Positions 17,746-28,898 of a stretch of 64,000 bases of DNA are shown here, one piece after another. Position 1 is the first letter of the stretch. Each line of letters begins with the position of its first letter. The position numbers were made by a program, and so were the translations under genes. The DNA is from Pseudomonas sp. R-28-1W-6 (GTDB taxonomy: Bacteria > Pseudomonadota > Gammaproteobacteria > Pseudomonadales > Pseudomonadaceae), in NCBI RefSeq assembly GCF_009799925.1, contig NZ_WELK01000005.1, positions 22,404-86,403 of the forward strand, written 5' to 3'. The notes under the pieces are model-generated. The model ran no database searches. It was not told where the DNA came from and saw only the letters and a list, made by a program, of their open reading frames with translations.

Positions 17746-18704
17746 CAGATGGCGTTCCGCAGGCTGAGGTTTTCCGGGTGCGGCTGCAGGTAGGCCTGGC
17801 GCGCGATGTAGTGATGCGGATGACGGCGGAAGTGGTGCTTGAGCAGGGTCAGTGGCACCACCAGGGGGATGATGCCGCAGCGGTACTGGGCGATCAGCTG
17901 CTGCATCTCGTCGCGCTCCTCGCGGCTCAGGGCCTGCTTGAGGTAGCCGGACAGGTGCTGCAGCACGTTGCTGTGGGTGCCGCGGGTGGCGCACTTCTGC
18001 AGCGCGGCCATCAGCTGGCTGAAATAGCGCGGGCCGATCTGTGCCGGGTCATGGGCGCCGAGATTGCCCAGCAACTGGCCGAGGGCTTTGTACTGCAACG
18101 GGTTGCTGGCCATCAGCTGGTACTTGTAGCGGGCATGGAAGTCGATGATCGCCTTGCGCGTCAGGCCGGCGGCCAGCAGGCGGCGCCATTCGGCGTAGGC
18201 GAACACGCGGGTGAGGAAGTTCTCGCGCAGCACCGGGTCGTTGAGGCGACCGTCTTCCTCCACCGGCAGATCCGGGTGGCGGGCGCAGAAGGCGGCGGCG
18301 AACAGGCCGCGGCCACCGCCTTTCTGCGGCAGGCCCTTGGCGTCGTAGACCTTGACCCGTTCCAGGCCGCAGGACGGCGACTTCTGCATGAAGATGTAGC
18401 CGCACAGGTCATCGTGCTGGTCGCCCATGCGCTGGCCGTAGGCGCTCAGCGCATCGCTGACATCCAGCTCGGCGCGCAGGCTGCCGACCGCCCGGGGCGC
18501 CTGCGGGTCGCCGACCAGGCGGATCGGTTGGCGCGGAATGCCCAGGCCGATGGCCACCTCGGGGCACAGCGGGACGAACTCGAAGTGCTCGGCCAGCACC
18601 TGGCTGCACAGCTGCGATTCCTTGTGACCGCCGTTGAAGCGCACTTCGCTGCCGAGCAGGCAGGCGCTGATGCCGATTCTGGGTTTCTGGCCGCTGTTGT
18701 ACAT
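17745..18704 (-). CDS. DUF523 and DUF1722 domain protein
   Basis: A 319-residue two-domain protein. The N-terminal DUF523 part has the conserved cysteine motifs ISACLLGSEVRFNGG and KSPSCGLERVKVYD; the C-terminal DUF1722 (YbgA) part has FHARYKYQLMASNP and VPLTLLKHHF. The N-terminal cysteines may bind a metal or cluster. Function is unknown, but the family is often adjacent to photolyase. It is the first gene of the cluster, so the operator at 18727-18802 should control it and the genes behind it. Confidence 0.9.
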   Translation of the reverse strand: MYNSGQKPRIGISACLLGSEVRFNGGHKESQLCSQVLAEHFEFVPLCPEVAIGLGIPRQPIRLVGDPQAPRAVGSLRAELDVSDALSAYGQRMGDQHDDLCGYIFMQKSPSCGLERVKVYDAKGLPQKGGGRGLFAAAFCARHPDLPVEEDGRLNDPVLRENFLTRVFAYAEWRRLLAAGLTRKAIIDFHARYKYQLMASNPLQYKALGQLLGNLGAHDPAQIGPRYFSQLMAALQKCATRGTHSNVLQHLSGYLKQALSREERDEMQQLIAQYRCGIIPLVVPLTLLKHHFRRHPHHYIARQAYLQPHPENLSLRNAI

Positions 18705-18726
18705 ATCAGGCCTCGCGATGAATTAA

Positions 18727-18802
18727 TTGTACAAATAGGTTTATTTGTACAGCTTGGGTTCATCATAGGTTTTGCGTTGTACAAGTCAAACTATTTGTAC
18801 AG
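18727..18802. promoter_or_regulatory. two tandem pairs of TTGTACA boxes, probable LitR operator/promoter
   Basis: Four 8-base boxes are present: TTGTACAA at 18727 and 18777, and TTGTACAG at 18745 and 18795. Within each pair the spacing is exactly 18 bases, and both second boxes are preceded by TAT and followed by CTT. The stretch is A/T-rich in otherwise G/C-rich sequence and lies 23-98 bases before the first gene of the LitR cluster. MerR-type regulators bind such dyads between promoter elements. Control by the LitR-like protein is inference; no other transcription factor is a better local candidate. Confidence 0.75.
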
Positions 18803-18926
18803 CTTCTGCGAGGGGTAGTTGGCAGGCGTGCGTGGGCCGTGGTCGCGCGGTGTGTCTGGGAAGGGGGGGGGCGTGGCGAGGGGCAGGCCCCACCCGGGCA
18901 TGGGTGAGGCCGAAGTGCAGGCGGGT

Positions 18927-19238
18927 TCAGGGGTAGCCGAGCAGGCTCTTGATCTGTGGCAGGTGGCTGGCGACCCAGTGCTGGTCGATCGGGCCCCAGG
19001 CGCGGATCACATAATGCCCGGCGTTGTTGCGCGCGCCGTCGTGCTGGACGAAGTCGCAGAGGATATCCAGCTCGCCGAGGGCGGCCAGGGTGTCCTGGGC
19101 GGTACGCCGGGGCATACCGGTGGCGGCCATCAGCGCCGGCACCGTGGTGGCCGTGCCGCTGTCGATCAGCCAGGCCAGGTACAGGCGGCGGTAGAAACTG
19201 GTGCGGGTCTTGCTCGCTTCCACGCTTGGCGTGCTCAT
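18927..19238 (-). CDS. small winged helix-turn-helix protein coupled to nhaD
   Basis: A 103-residue protein predicted to be a winged helix: FYRRLYLAWLIDSG, then TVPALMAATGMPRRTAQDTL as helix-turn-helix, then a beta wing. It has no other domain. Its start overlaps the nhaD stop by four bases (ATGA), so it is made from the nhaD transcript. It could regulate that operon, but nothing in the sequence shows a target. The family is conserved in pseudomonads as a hypothetical protein. Confidence 0.85.
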   Translation of the reverse strand: MSTPSVEASKTRTSFYRRLYLAWLIDSGTATTVPALMAATGMPRRTAQDTLAALGELDILCDFVQHDGARNNAGHYVIRAWGPIDQHWVASHLPQIKSLLGYP

Positions 19239-20587
19239 AGGGCGGTCATCCCGATATAGGTGGCGGCGCCGGCCAGGTAGCCGAGCAGGGCCAGCAGGCT
19301 GATCTTCTTCAGGTACCAGACGAAGTCGATCTTCTCCATGCCCATGGCTGCCACGCCGGCCGCCGAGCCGATGATCAGGCAGCTGCCGCCGGTGCCGGCG
19401 CAGTAGGCCAGCAGTTCCCAGAAGGTGCCGTCGATGACGAAGTGGCCCAGCCAGCCGGCATCGGTGCTGGCGGCCAGGGTGTCGGCGCTGACCAGCGGGT
19501 ACATCTTCATCGCACCGGCCACCAGCGGCACGTTGTCGACCACCGAGGACAGCAGGCCGATGGAGATGTTGATGGCGTAGACGTTGCCCAGGCTGTCCTT
19601 CAGGGCACCGGCGACCTGGGTCAGGTGGCCGGCGGTGGCCAGGCTGGACACGGCGAGGAGGATGCCGAGGAAGAACAGCACGCTGGTGATGTCGATCTTG
19701 CGCAGCACGCCGACCACCGACAGCGGATGGCGGTCTTCGTCATTCTTGCCGCGATGCAGCCATTCGGTGACCACCCACAGCACGCCGAGGCCGAGCAGAA
19801 TGCCCATGTACGGCGGCAGGTGGGTGATGGTCTTGAACACCGGGACGAACAGCAGCGCGCCGAGGCCGAGGGCGAACACCAGGTTGCGCTCGAACGGCGT
19901 GGTCGGCTCGCGCCGATCCTCGTCGTGGACCTTCGGTGCAGGGCGAGTGAACTCGCCCTGCATGGTCAGGCTGAGCACCAGCAGCGGCACCAGCAGGCAG
20001 ACCAGGCTGGGCACGAACAGCTGGGTGACGATGCCGCTGGCGCTGATCTGGTTGCCGATCCACAGCATGGTGGTGGTCACGTCGCCGATCGGCGACCAGG
20101 CGCCGCCGGCGTTGGCGGCGATCACCACGATGCCGGCGTAGAACCAGCGCTCGTTGCGGTTGTCGATCAGCTTGCGCAGCAGCGAAACCATGACGATGGT
20201 GGTGGTCAAGTTGTCCAGCACGGCGGAGAGGAAGAAGGTGATGAAGCCGATCAGCCACAGCAGCGGCACGCGCCGTCGGGTGCGGATGCGCTCGGTGATG
20301 ACCTTGAAGCCGTCGTGGGCATCGATCAGCTCGACGATGGTCATCGCACCCATGAGGAAGAACAGGATCTCGGAGATCTCGCCCAGGTGGTGGCGCAGCT
20401 CGCCGGTGATGCCGTGCTCGTCCGGGCTGGCCAGGTTGGGCAGGATGCTCTCGGCGCCGAGGACCAGCACGGTCCAGCAGAACACGGCGGTGAGGATGGC
20501 CGAGGCGGCCTTGTCGACCTTCAGCGGGTGCTCCAGGGCAATGCACAGGTAGCCGGCGACGAAGATCAGGGCCATGAGGACGTACAT
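19235..20587 (-). CDS. nhaD: Na+/H+ antiporter NhaD
   Basis: A 450-residue inner-membrane antiporter of the ion-transporter superfamily, exporting Na+ (and probably Li+) in exchange for protons at alkaline pH. About 12 to 13 hydrophobic segments alternate with short loops; conserved family blocks are SAVLDNLTTTIVMVSLLRKL, ANAGGAWSPIGDVTT and SSVVDNVPLVAGAMKM, which hold the polar transport residues. I choose the start MYVLMALIF because the longer frame reads through non-coding sequence. It is translationally coupled to the winged-helix gene behind it. Confidence 0.93.
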   Translation of the reverse strand: MYVLMALIFVAGYLCIALEHPLKVDKAASAILTAVFCWTVLVLGAESILPNLASPDEHGITGELRHHLGEISEILFFLMGAMTIVELIDAHDGFKVITERIRTRRRVPLLWLIGFITFFLSAVLDNLTTTIVMVSLLRKLIDNRNERWFYAGIVVIAANAGGAWSPIGDVTTTMLWIGNQISASGIVTQLFVPSLVCLLVPLLVLSLTMQGEFTRPAPKVHDEDRREPTTPFERNLVFALGLGALLFVPVFKTITHLPPYMGILLGLGVLWVVTEWLHRGKNDEDRHPLSVVGVLRKIDITSVLFFLGILLAVSSLATAGHLTQVAGALKDSLGNVYAINISIGLLSSVVDNVPLVAGAMKMYPLVSADTLAASTDAGWLGHFVIDGTFWELLAYCAGTGGSCLIIGSAAGVAAMGMEKIDFVWYLKKISLLALLGYLAGAATYIGMTAL

Positions 20588-20779
20588 GGACGATTCCCTT
20601 GCGGTTGTTGTTATGGGCAGCCGGCGAGCATGCCTGATCGGGCCGCCAGCGGAAAGAGGCCGGCGCCGAGCCCGAAACGCCGGCGCCAGGGCGGCTGCGC
20701 CGAACATTGGAGGTACAAGCGGCTTTAGCGGCGAATGACGCTGATCCGAGCGACAACGCGCAAGCTGCCGTCCGCGCAA

Positions 20780-20812
20780 GAAAAAGGCCCGCGGTCTGGC
20801 GACGGCGGGCCC
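20780..20812 (-). terminator. rho-independent terminator after valS
   Basis: On the minus strand the stem GGCCCGC/GCGGGCC is followed by TTTTT. It starts 17 bases after the valS stop at 20829. The rest of the interval up to nhaD (20588-20779) shows no other gene. Confidence 0.85.
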
Positions 20813-20828
20813 TGTTCATGGCGCTGGC

Positions 20829-23660
20829 TTAGAGGTTGGCGATCTTCTCGCGCTGCTCGACCAGCTTGCTCAGGGCCTGTTCGGCCTCGGCCAGCTTGGC
20901 GCGTTCCTTGTCGAGCACCTCGGCCGGGGCCTTGGCGACGAAGCCCTCGTTGCTCAGCTTGCCGCCGACGCGCTGCACTTCACCCTGCAGGCGCTGGATT
21001 TCCTTGTCCAGGCGCGCCAGTTCGGCGTCCTTGTCGATCAGCCCGGCCATCGGCACCAGCACCTGCATATCGCCGACCAGGGCGGTCGCGGACATCGGTG
21101 CCTCTTCGCCGGCAGCCAGTACGCGTACCGACTCCAGCTTGGCCAGCTTGCTGAGCAGCGGCTCGAAGTCGGCCAGGCGGCGCAGGTCTTCTGCGCTGGC
21201 GTTGGCGACGATGATGTCGATGCGCTTGGCCATGGAGATCTTCATCTCGCCACGGATCTGCCGTACGCCGAGCATCAGCTGCTTGACCCACTCGATGTCG
21301 CCTTCGGCGGCGGCGTCGATGCGGCTCTCGTTCGCCACCGGCCAGGCCTGCAGCATGATGGTCTCGCCGCTGACGCCGGCCTGGGCCTTGATCCGCTGCC
21401 AGATTTCTTCGGTGATGAAGGGCATGAACGGGTGGGCCAGGCGCAGGATCACTTCCAGCACGCGGATCAGCGTGCGGCGGGTGCCGCGCTGGCGCTCGGC
21501 CGGGGCGTTTTCATCCCACAGCACCGGCTTGACCAGTTCCAGGTACCAGGCGCAGTACTGGTCCCAGATGAACTCGTAGAGCGACTGGGCGGCCAGGTCG
21601 AAGCGGAAGCCGTCGAGGTGACGGGTGACGTCGGCCTCGGTGCGCTGCAGCTGGGAGATGATCCAGCGGTCCACCGAGGACAGTTCGACCGCTTCGCCCT
21701 GGATGCCGGTGTCCTGGCCATCGGTGTTTTCCAGCACGAAGTTGGCGGCGTTCCACAGCTTGTTGCAGAAGTTGCGGTAGCCCTCGACGCGGCCCATGTC
21801 GAACTTGATGTCGCGGCCGGTGGAGGCCAGCGCCAGGTTGGTGAAGCGCAGGGCGTCGGTGCCGTAGGCGGCGATGCCCTCGGGGAACTCGGCGCGGGTC
21901 TGCTTGGCGATCTTCTCGGCCAGCTTGGGCTGCATCATGCCGCTGGTGCGCTTGGCCACCAGGGATTCCAGGTCGATGCCGTCGACGATGTCCAGCGGGT
22001 CGAGCACGTTGCCCTTGGACTTGGACATCTTCTGGCCCTGGCCGTCGCGCACCAGACCGTGCACGTACACGGTCTTGAACGGGATCTGCCCGGTCAGGTG
22101 GGTGGACAGCATGATCATCCGGGCGACCCAGAAGAAGATGATGTCGAAGCCGGTGACCAGCACGTCGGTGGGGTGGAAGGTCTTGAGGAAGTCGGTCTGC
22201 TGCGGCCAGCCGAGGGTGGAGAAGGTCCACAGACCGGAGCTGAACCAGGTGTCCAGCACATCTTCGTCCTGGCGCAGGGCGATATCACCCAGGTTGTGCT
22301 GGGCGCGGACTTCCGCCTCGTCACGGCCGACATAGACGTTGCCGGCGTCGTCGTACCAGGCCGGGATGCGGTGGCCCCACCACAGCTGGCGGCTGATGCA
22401 CCAGTCCTGGATGTCGCGCATCCAGCTGAAGTACATGTTCTCGTACTGCTTGGGCACGAACTGGATCTCGCCGCTCTCGACCACGGCGATGGCCTTCTCG
22501 GCCAGCGGCTTGGTGGAGACGTACCACTGGTCGGTCAGCCACGGCTCGATCACAGTGCCGGAACGGTCGCCCTTCGGCACTTTCAGGGCGTGGTCGTCGA
22601 TCTTCTCCAGCAGGCCGGCGGCTTCAAACGCAGCGACGATCTGCTTGCGCGCGACGAAGCGGTCGAGGCCGGCGTATTCGGCCGGCAGACTGGCGTCGAT
22701 CTCGCTGTTGACGCTGCCGTCGATGTTGAACACCTGGGCCTTGGCGAGAACTTGCGCATCTTTGTCGAAGATATTGAGCAGCGGCAGGTTGTGGCGCTTG
22801 CCGACTTCATAGTCGTTGAAGTCGTGGGCCGGGGTGATCTTCACGCAGCCGGTGCCGAACTCGGGATCGCAGTAGTCGTCGGCGATGATCGGGATGCGCC
22901 GGCCCACCAGGGGCAGCTCGACGAAGGTGCCGATCAGGGCTTTATAGCGCTCGTCGTCCGGGTGCACGGCCACGGCGGCGTCGCCGAGCATGGTTTCCGG
23001 GCGGGTGGTGGCGACGATCAGATGGTCCTTGCCGTCGGCGGTCTTATTGCCGTCGGCCAGCGGGTAGCGCAGGTTCCACAGGTGGCCCTTCTCGTCGTGG
23101 TTTTCCACTTCGAGGTCGGAGATGGCGGTGTGGAACTTGGTGTCCCAGTTGACCAGGCGCTTGCCGCGGTAGATCAGGCCGTCCTGGTGCAGGCGCACGA
23201 AGGCTTCCTTCACGGCTTCCGAGAGGCCTTCGTCCATGGTGAAGCGCTCGCGCGACCAGTCCACCGAGCTGCCCAGGCGACGGATCTGCCGGGTGATGGT
23301 GCCGCCCGACTGCTCCTTCCATTCCCAGACTTTCTCCAGGAACTTCTCGCGACCCAGGTCGTGGCGGCCGATGCCGTCGGCGGCCAGCTGGCGCTCGACC
23401 ACCATCTGGGTGGCGATGCCCGCGTGGTCGGTACCCGGCTGCCACAGGGTGTTGCGACCCTGCATGCGGCGGAAGCGGATCAGGCAGTCCATGATCGAGT
23501 TGTTGAAGCCGTGGCCCATGTGCAGGCTGCCGGTGACGTTCGGCGGCGGGATCATGATGGTGTAGGGCTCGCCGGAACCTTGCGGGGCGAAGTAGTGGTT
23601 CTGCTCCCAGGTCTGATACCAGGAAGTTTCGATGGCGTGGGGCTGGTAGGTCTTGTCCAT
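20829..23660 (-). CDS. valS: valyl-tRNA synthetase
   Basis: ValRS charges tRNA(Val) and edits misactivated threonine. The 943 residues contain the class I signature HMGH at 47-50 ([14 protein letters not shown]), the CP1 editing domain ([31 protein letters not shown]), KMSKS at 544-548, the anticodon-binding helical domain, and a C-terminal coiled coil rich in Glu/Lys/Leu. The start [11 protein letters not shown] is fixed by family alignment; the longer frame reads through a palindromic repeat. A terminator follows. Confidence 0.98.
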   Translation of the reverse strand: MDKTYQPHAIETSWYQTWEQNHYFAPQGSGEPYTIMIPPPNVTGSLHMGHGFNNSIMDCLIRFRRMQGRNTLWQPGTDHAGIATQMVVERQLAADGIGRHDLGREKFLEKVWEWKEQSGGTITRQIRRLGSSVDWSRERFTMDEGLSEAVKEAFVRLHQDGLIYRGKRLVNWDTKFHTAISDLEVENHDEKGHLWNLRYPLADGNKTADGKDHLIVATTRPETMLGDAAVAVHPDDERYKALIGTFVELPLVGRRIPIIADDYCDPEFGTGCVKITPAHDFNDYEVGKRHNLPLLNIFDKDAQVLAKAQVFNIDGSVNSEIDASLPAEYAGLDRFVARKQIVAAFEAAGLLEKIDDHALKVPKGDRSGTVIEPWLTDQWYVSTKPLAEKAIAVVESGEIQFVPKQYENMYFSWMRDIQDWCISRQLWWGHRIPAWYDDAGNVYVGRDEAEVRAQHNLGDIALRQDEDVLDTWFSSGLWTFSTLGWPQQTDFLKTFHPTDVLVTGFDIIFFWVARMIMLSTHLTGQIPFKTVYVHGLVRDGQGQKMSKSKGNVLDPLDIVDGIDLESLVAKRTSGMMQPKLAEKIAKQTRAEFPEGIAAYGTDALRFTNLALASTGRDIKFDMGRVEGYRNFCNKLWNAANFVLENTDGQDTGIQGEAVELSSVDRWIISQLQRTEADVTRHLDGFRFDLAAQSLYEFIWDQYCAWYLELVKPVLWDENAPAERQRGTRRTLIRVLEVILRLAHPFMPFITEEIWQRIKAQAGVSGETIMLQAWPVANESRIDAAAEGDIEWVKQLMLGVRQIRGEMKISMAKRIDIIVANASAEDLRRLADFEPLLSKLAKLESVRVLAAGEEAPMSATALVGDMQVLVPMAGLIDKDAELARLDKEIQRLQGEVQRVGGKLSNEGFVAKAPAEVLDKERAKLAEAEQALSKLVEQREKIANL

Positions 23661-23811
23661 GGGTGCGGCGGGACCGTATTGGCAACTGAGCGGGAAAGCC
23701 GGCAAGTATAACGGCAAAGGCCAGGCGGCCAAAGGCCGAAGCGGCGATGGCCGTCTGGCGGGCGTTTGCGCGGTTGGCAGGCGGTTGCTGCGGGTTGCCT
23801 GAGGGGCGGTG

Positions 23812-23878
23812 CGTAGGGTGCGCCGTGCGCACCATAGAATCCCGCGCGGGCCCTCGGTGCGCACGGCGCACCTTGCGG
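23812..23878. repeat. nested palindromic repeat upstream of valS
   Basis: A complete copy of the dispersed element, with left core GGTGCGCCGTGCGCACC and right core GGTGCGCACGGCGCACC separated by about 25 bases. It ends 2 bases before the stop of the gene at 23881 and could act as a transcription stop between that gene and valS. Confidence 0.85.
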
Positions 23879-23880
23879 GG

Positions 23881-24336
23881 TCAGGGCTTGCGCTGGGCCA
23901 GCAGGCGGTCGAGGCGGGCGTCGAGGCGGCGCTTGAGTTCGGCCTCGATCTGCGGCACGAAGTCGTCGATCACGTCCTGCAGCAGCAGTTGCGCGGCGGC
24001 GCGCAGTTCGCCGTCGAGACGGTTCAGCTCGCTGCTGCCCTGGGCGCCGAGGCGGCGCTGGATGGCGCTGCCGATGGTCGCGCTGGCGGGTGCGGCCGGG
24101 GGCGTCGGGGTGGCGGGCGCACGTGCGGGTTGCGTCGGTGCGGCACTTGGCAGCGGGGGCGGCAGGCTCACGGCCGGGCCGGGCTCGATGATGTCGGAGA
24201 GCAGGGGGATCTGCAGTTCGCCGTCGAGGCTGTCGGTGAGCAGCGGCGGCTCGAGCTGGTGCTCTTCCAGCAGCTGGCGGATCGACTCGAGGTCGTCCAG
24301 CAGATGGTCGGGCTTGGGTGGTTTCGGGGTGTCCAT
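23881..24336 (-). CDS. conserved hypothetical protein between holC and valS
   Basis: A 151-residue soluble protein with an acidic N-terminus ([15 protein letters not shown]), a Pro/Ala-rich middle (residues 50-85) and a C-terminal amphipathic helix pair ([20 protein letters not shown]). Pseudomonads carry a similar gene in this position after holC; no function is known. The low-complexity linker suggests two small modules joined flexibly. It starts 8 bases after holC, so it is probably cotranscribed with pepA and holC. Confidence 0.82.
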   Translation of the reverse strand: MDTPKPPKPDHLLDDLESIRQLLEEHQLEPPLLTDSLDGELQIPLLSDIIEPGPAVSLPPPLPSAAPTQPARAPATPTPPAAPASATIGSAIQRRLGAQGSSELNRLDGELRAAAQLLLQDVIDDFVPQIEAELKRRLDARLDRLLAQRKP

Positions 24337-24344
24337 GATGCGAA

Positions 24345-26290
<1,946 letters not shown>

Positions 26291-26386
26291 CTATTTTTTC
26301 GAGGGCCTGCACGTGCTGCAGGCCGGCAAAGGTGCCGGCTAGTTTGAGCGTAGCCACCTGAGCCTGACAACCCTGGAGTGTCCGGT

Positions 26387-27523
26387 TTGATCGTCTTCCG
26401 TTACCTGTCCCGTGAAGTGCTGCTTACCCTCAGCGCGGTCAGTGCCGTGCTGCTGGTGATCATCATGAGCGGGCGTTTCATCAAGTACCTGGCCCAGGCG
26501 GCACAAGGCCTGCTCGACCCCAGCGTGCTGTTCATCATCATGGGTTACCGCCTGCCGGGCTTCCTCCAGCTGATTCTGCCGCTGGGCCTGTTCCTCGGCA
26601 TCCTGCTGGCCTACGGGCGCCTGTACCTGGACAGCGAGATGACCGTGCTGTCGGCCACCGGCATGAGCCACAAGCGCCTGCTGACCTACACCCTGGCCCC
26701 GGCGCTGCTGGTCGCCCTGCTGACCGCCTGGCTGAGCCTGGGCCTGGCGCCGCAAGGGGTGGCCGAGGTGACGCGGATCTTCAACCAGCAGGATGCCCTG
26801 ACCGAGTTCGACACCCTGGTGCCCGGCCGCTTCCAGGCGATGAAGGACGGCTCACGGGTGACCTATACCGAAAGCCTGTCGGCCGACCGTGGCCAGCTGG
26901 CCGGCGTGTTCATCTCCGAGAAGCGCCTGAGCCGCGACCAGGACGAGAAGAACAAGGAGCGCGGCATCACCGTGCTGGTCGCCGAAAGCGGACGCCAGGT
27001 GATCCAGGCCGATGGCAGCCGCTACCTGATCCTGGAGAACGGCTACCGCTACGACGGCAACCCGGGCCAGGCCGACTACCGGTCGATCCAGTACGAGACC
27101 TACGGCGTGCTGCTGCCCAAACCGTCGGTGAGCAACGAGATCGGCGAGCGCGAAGCCATCCCCACCCGTGAGCTGATCGGCAGTGACAACCCGCGGCACC
27201 AGGCCGAGCTGCAGTGGCGCCTGTCGATTCCGCTGCTGGTGTTCGTCGTCACACTGCTGGCCGTGCCACTGGCCCGGGTCAACCCGCGCCAGGGCCGCTT
27301 CCTCAAGCTGCTGCCGGCGATCCTCCTGTACATGGCCTACCTGGCGTTGCTGATCGGCGCCCGCGGCCAGCTGGACAAGGGCAAGATTCCCCAGGACCTG
27401 GGCCTGTGGTGGGTACATGGTCTGTTCCTGTTGATCGGATTGGGGCTGTTCCTCTGGACGCCCGTGCAACTCAAGCTGGCCAGCCGCCGCGCAGTGAAGG
27501 AGATGGCCCATGGTCAGGCTTGA
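26387..27523 (+). CDS. lptF: LPS export ABC transporter permease LptF
   Basis: LptF, with LptG and the LptB ATPase, extracts lipopolysaccharide from the inner membrane and passes it to LptC. The 378-residue protein has three N-terminal membrane helices, a periplasmic beta-jellyroll region (about residues 110-260) and three C-terminal helices. The start is not an ATG. TTG at 26387 (MIVFRYLSREV) fits the family and has TGGAG 8 bases before it; a GTG at 26378 is the alternative. It overlaps lptG by 14 bases. Confidence 0.94.
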   Translation: MIVFRYLSREVLLTLSAVSAVLLVIIMSGRFIKYLAQAAQGLLDPSVLFIIMGYRLPGFLQLILPLGLFLGILLAYGRLYLDSEMTVLSATGMSHKRLLTYTLAPALLVALLTAWLSLGLAPQGVAEVTRIFNQQDALTEFDTLVPGRFQAMKDGSRVTYTESLSADRGQLAGVFISEKRLSRDQDEKNKERGITVLVAESGRQVIQADGSRYLILENGYRYDGNPGQADYRSIQYETYGVLLPKPSVSNEIGEREAIPTRELIGSDNPRHQAELQWRLSIPLLVFVVTLLAVPLARVNPRQGRFLKLLPAILLYMAYLALLIGARGQLDKGKIPQDLGLWWVHGLFLLIGLGLFLWTPVQLKLASRRAVKEMAHGQA

Positions 27524-28571
27524 TCGTTACATCGGGACCAGTGTGTTCTTCGCCATCATGGCGGTGCTGGGGATCATCGTCGGCCTGGCGCTGCTGTTCG
27601 CCTTCATCGACGAACTGGGCGATCTCGGGGAGTCCTACGGCACCCTCGAGGCGCTGATCTACGTGCTGCTGACCCTGCCGCGGCGGATCTACGAGATGCT
27701 GCCGATGGCGGCGCTGATCGGCTGCCTGATCGGCCTCGGCAGCCTGGCCAGCAACAGCGAGCTGACCATCATGCGCGCCGCCGGGGTCTCGGTCGGGCGC
27801 ATCGTCTGGGCGGTGATGAAACCGATGCTGGTGCTGATGCTGGTCGGCCTGCTGATCGGCGAATACCTGGCGCCCTGGAGCGAGAACCTGGCCCAGGCGC
27901 ACCGTTCGATGGCCCAGGGTGGCGGCGAGGCGCAGAGCTCCAAGCGCGGCCTGTGGCACCGCCAGGGCCAGGAATACATCCACATCAACGCCGTGCAGCC
28001 CAATGGCCGGCTGTACGGGGTGACCCGCTACCAGTTCGACGACCAGCGTCACCTGCTGTCCTCCAGCTTCGCCCGCCGCGCCCTGTACCAGGGCGACCAC
28101 TGGCTGCTGGAAGAGGTCAAGACCACGCATTTCCGCGAGCGCACCACCGAGGTGGTCGAGGAGCCGAGCCAGCGCTGGGACATCGAGCTCAATCCGCAGC
28201 TGCTCGGCACCGTGGTGATGGCGCCGGAGGCCTTGTCGGTGAGCGGGCTGTGGCGCTACATCCAGTACCTGGGCGAGCAGGGCCTGAACAACGGCAGCTA
28301 CTGGCTGGCGTTCTGGACCAAGGTGTTGCAGCCGCTGATGACCGCCGCGCTGGTGCTGATGGCGATTTCCTTCATCTTCGGCCCGCTGCGTTCGGTGACC
28401 CTCGGCCAGCGCGTGTTCACCGGGGTGCTGGTGGGCTTCGTGTTCCGCATCGCCCAGGACCTGCTCGGCCCCTCCAGCCTGGTGTTCGGCTTCCCGCCGC
28501 TGCTGGCGGTGCTGGTGCCGACCCTGATCTGCGCGGGGGCGGGCTTCGTGCTGCTCAGGCGCGCCGCCTGA
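27510..28571 (+). CDS. lptG: LPS export ABC transporter permease LptG
   Basis: The partner of LptF in the LptB2FG transporter. Its 353 residues have the same plan: N-terminal helices (FAIMAVLGIIVGLALLFAFI), a periplasmic jellyroll with WHRQGQEYIHIN, and C-terminal helices. The start lies 14 bases inside lptF, so translation is coupled. A terminator follows 17 bases after the stop, ending the two-gene operon. Confidence 0.96.
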   Translation: MVRLDRYIGTSVFFAIMAVLGIIVGLALLFAFIDELGDLGESYGTLEALIYVLLTLPRRIYEMLPMAALIGCLIGLGSLASNSELTIMRAAGVSVGRIVWAVMKPMLVLMLVGLLIGEYLAPWSENLAQAHRSMAQGGGEAQSSKRGLWHRQGQEYIHINAVQPNGRLYGVTRYQFDDQRHLLSSSFARRALYQGDHWLLEEVKTTHFRERTTEVVEEPSQRWDIELNPQLLGTVVMAPEALSVSGLWRYIQYLGEQGLNNGSYWLAFWTKVLQPLMTAALVLMAISFIFGPLRSVTLGQRVFTGVLVGFVFRIAQDLLGPSSLVFGFPPLLAVLVPTLICAGAGFVLLRRAA

Positions 28572-28587
28572 CGCGGGCGGGATGGAC

Positions 28588-28614
28588 AAAGGCCGGGCTT
28601 AGCCCGGCTTTTTT
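28588..28614 (+). terminator. rho-independent terminator after lptG
   Basis: The stem GCCGGGC/GCCCGGC, with a TTA loop region, is followed by TTTTTT on the plus strand, 17 bases after the lptG stop. Confidence 0.9.
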
Positions 28615-28898
28615 GTTGGCGCTGCAGCCGTTGCCCGCCGATGCCGAGTGCCGTTTCGCGGGAGCGACGTTAGCCGCGAAGGGTGCCTGGGGTTCGGAGA
28701 GTTATGGCGAATCAGGCCGCGGCTACTAGGGCCGGGGTGCTTGTGCGAGCGTGACCTGGCCTGCGGCATGCCGGGTGGCACTCGATCCGATCCAGGCGGG
28801 TGCGGATTGGTTGGCGCGCACGGCGCCCCCTAGGATGGGCCGAACGCAGCAGCCGTGCGGCGCCTGCCGGCTGCGCGGCGCGCACCCGGGCAAGCGGC
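28615..28898. other. intergenic region without a recognised gene
   Basis: I see no gene here. The stretch holds a weak dyad (CGGGAGCGACGTTAGCCGCG near 28660) resembling degraded REP sequence, and near 28815 a decayed half of the GGTGCGC palindrome family. Open frames across it lack ribosome-binding sites. It separates the lptG terminator from the convergent end of the GGDEF-EAL gene. Confidence 0.5.

Noticed and set aside
21432..23711. 759-codon frame antisense to valS
   Set aside because: It lies entirely across the well-conserved valS gene and its product resembles no family.
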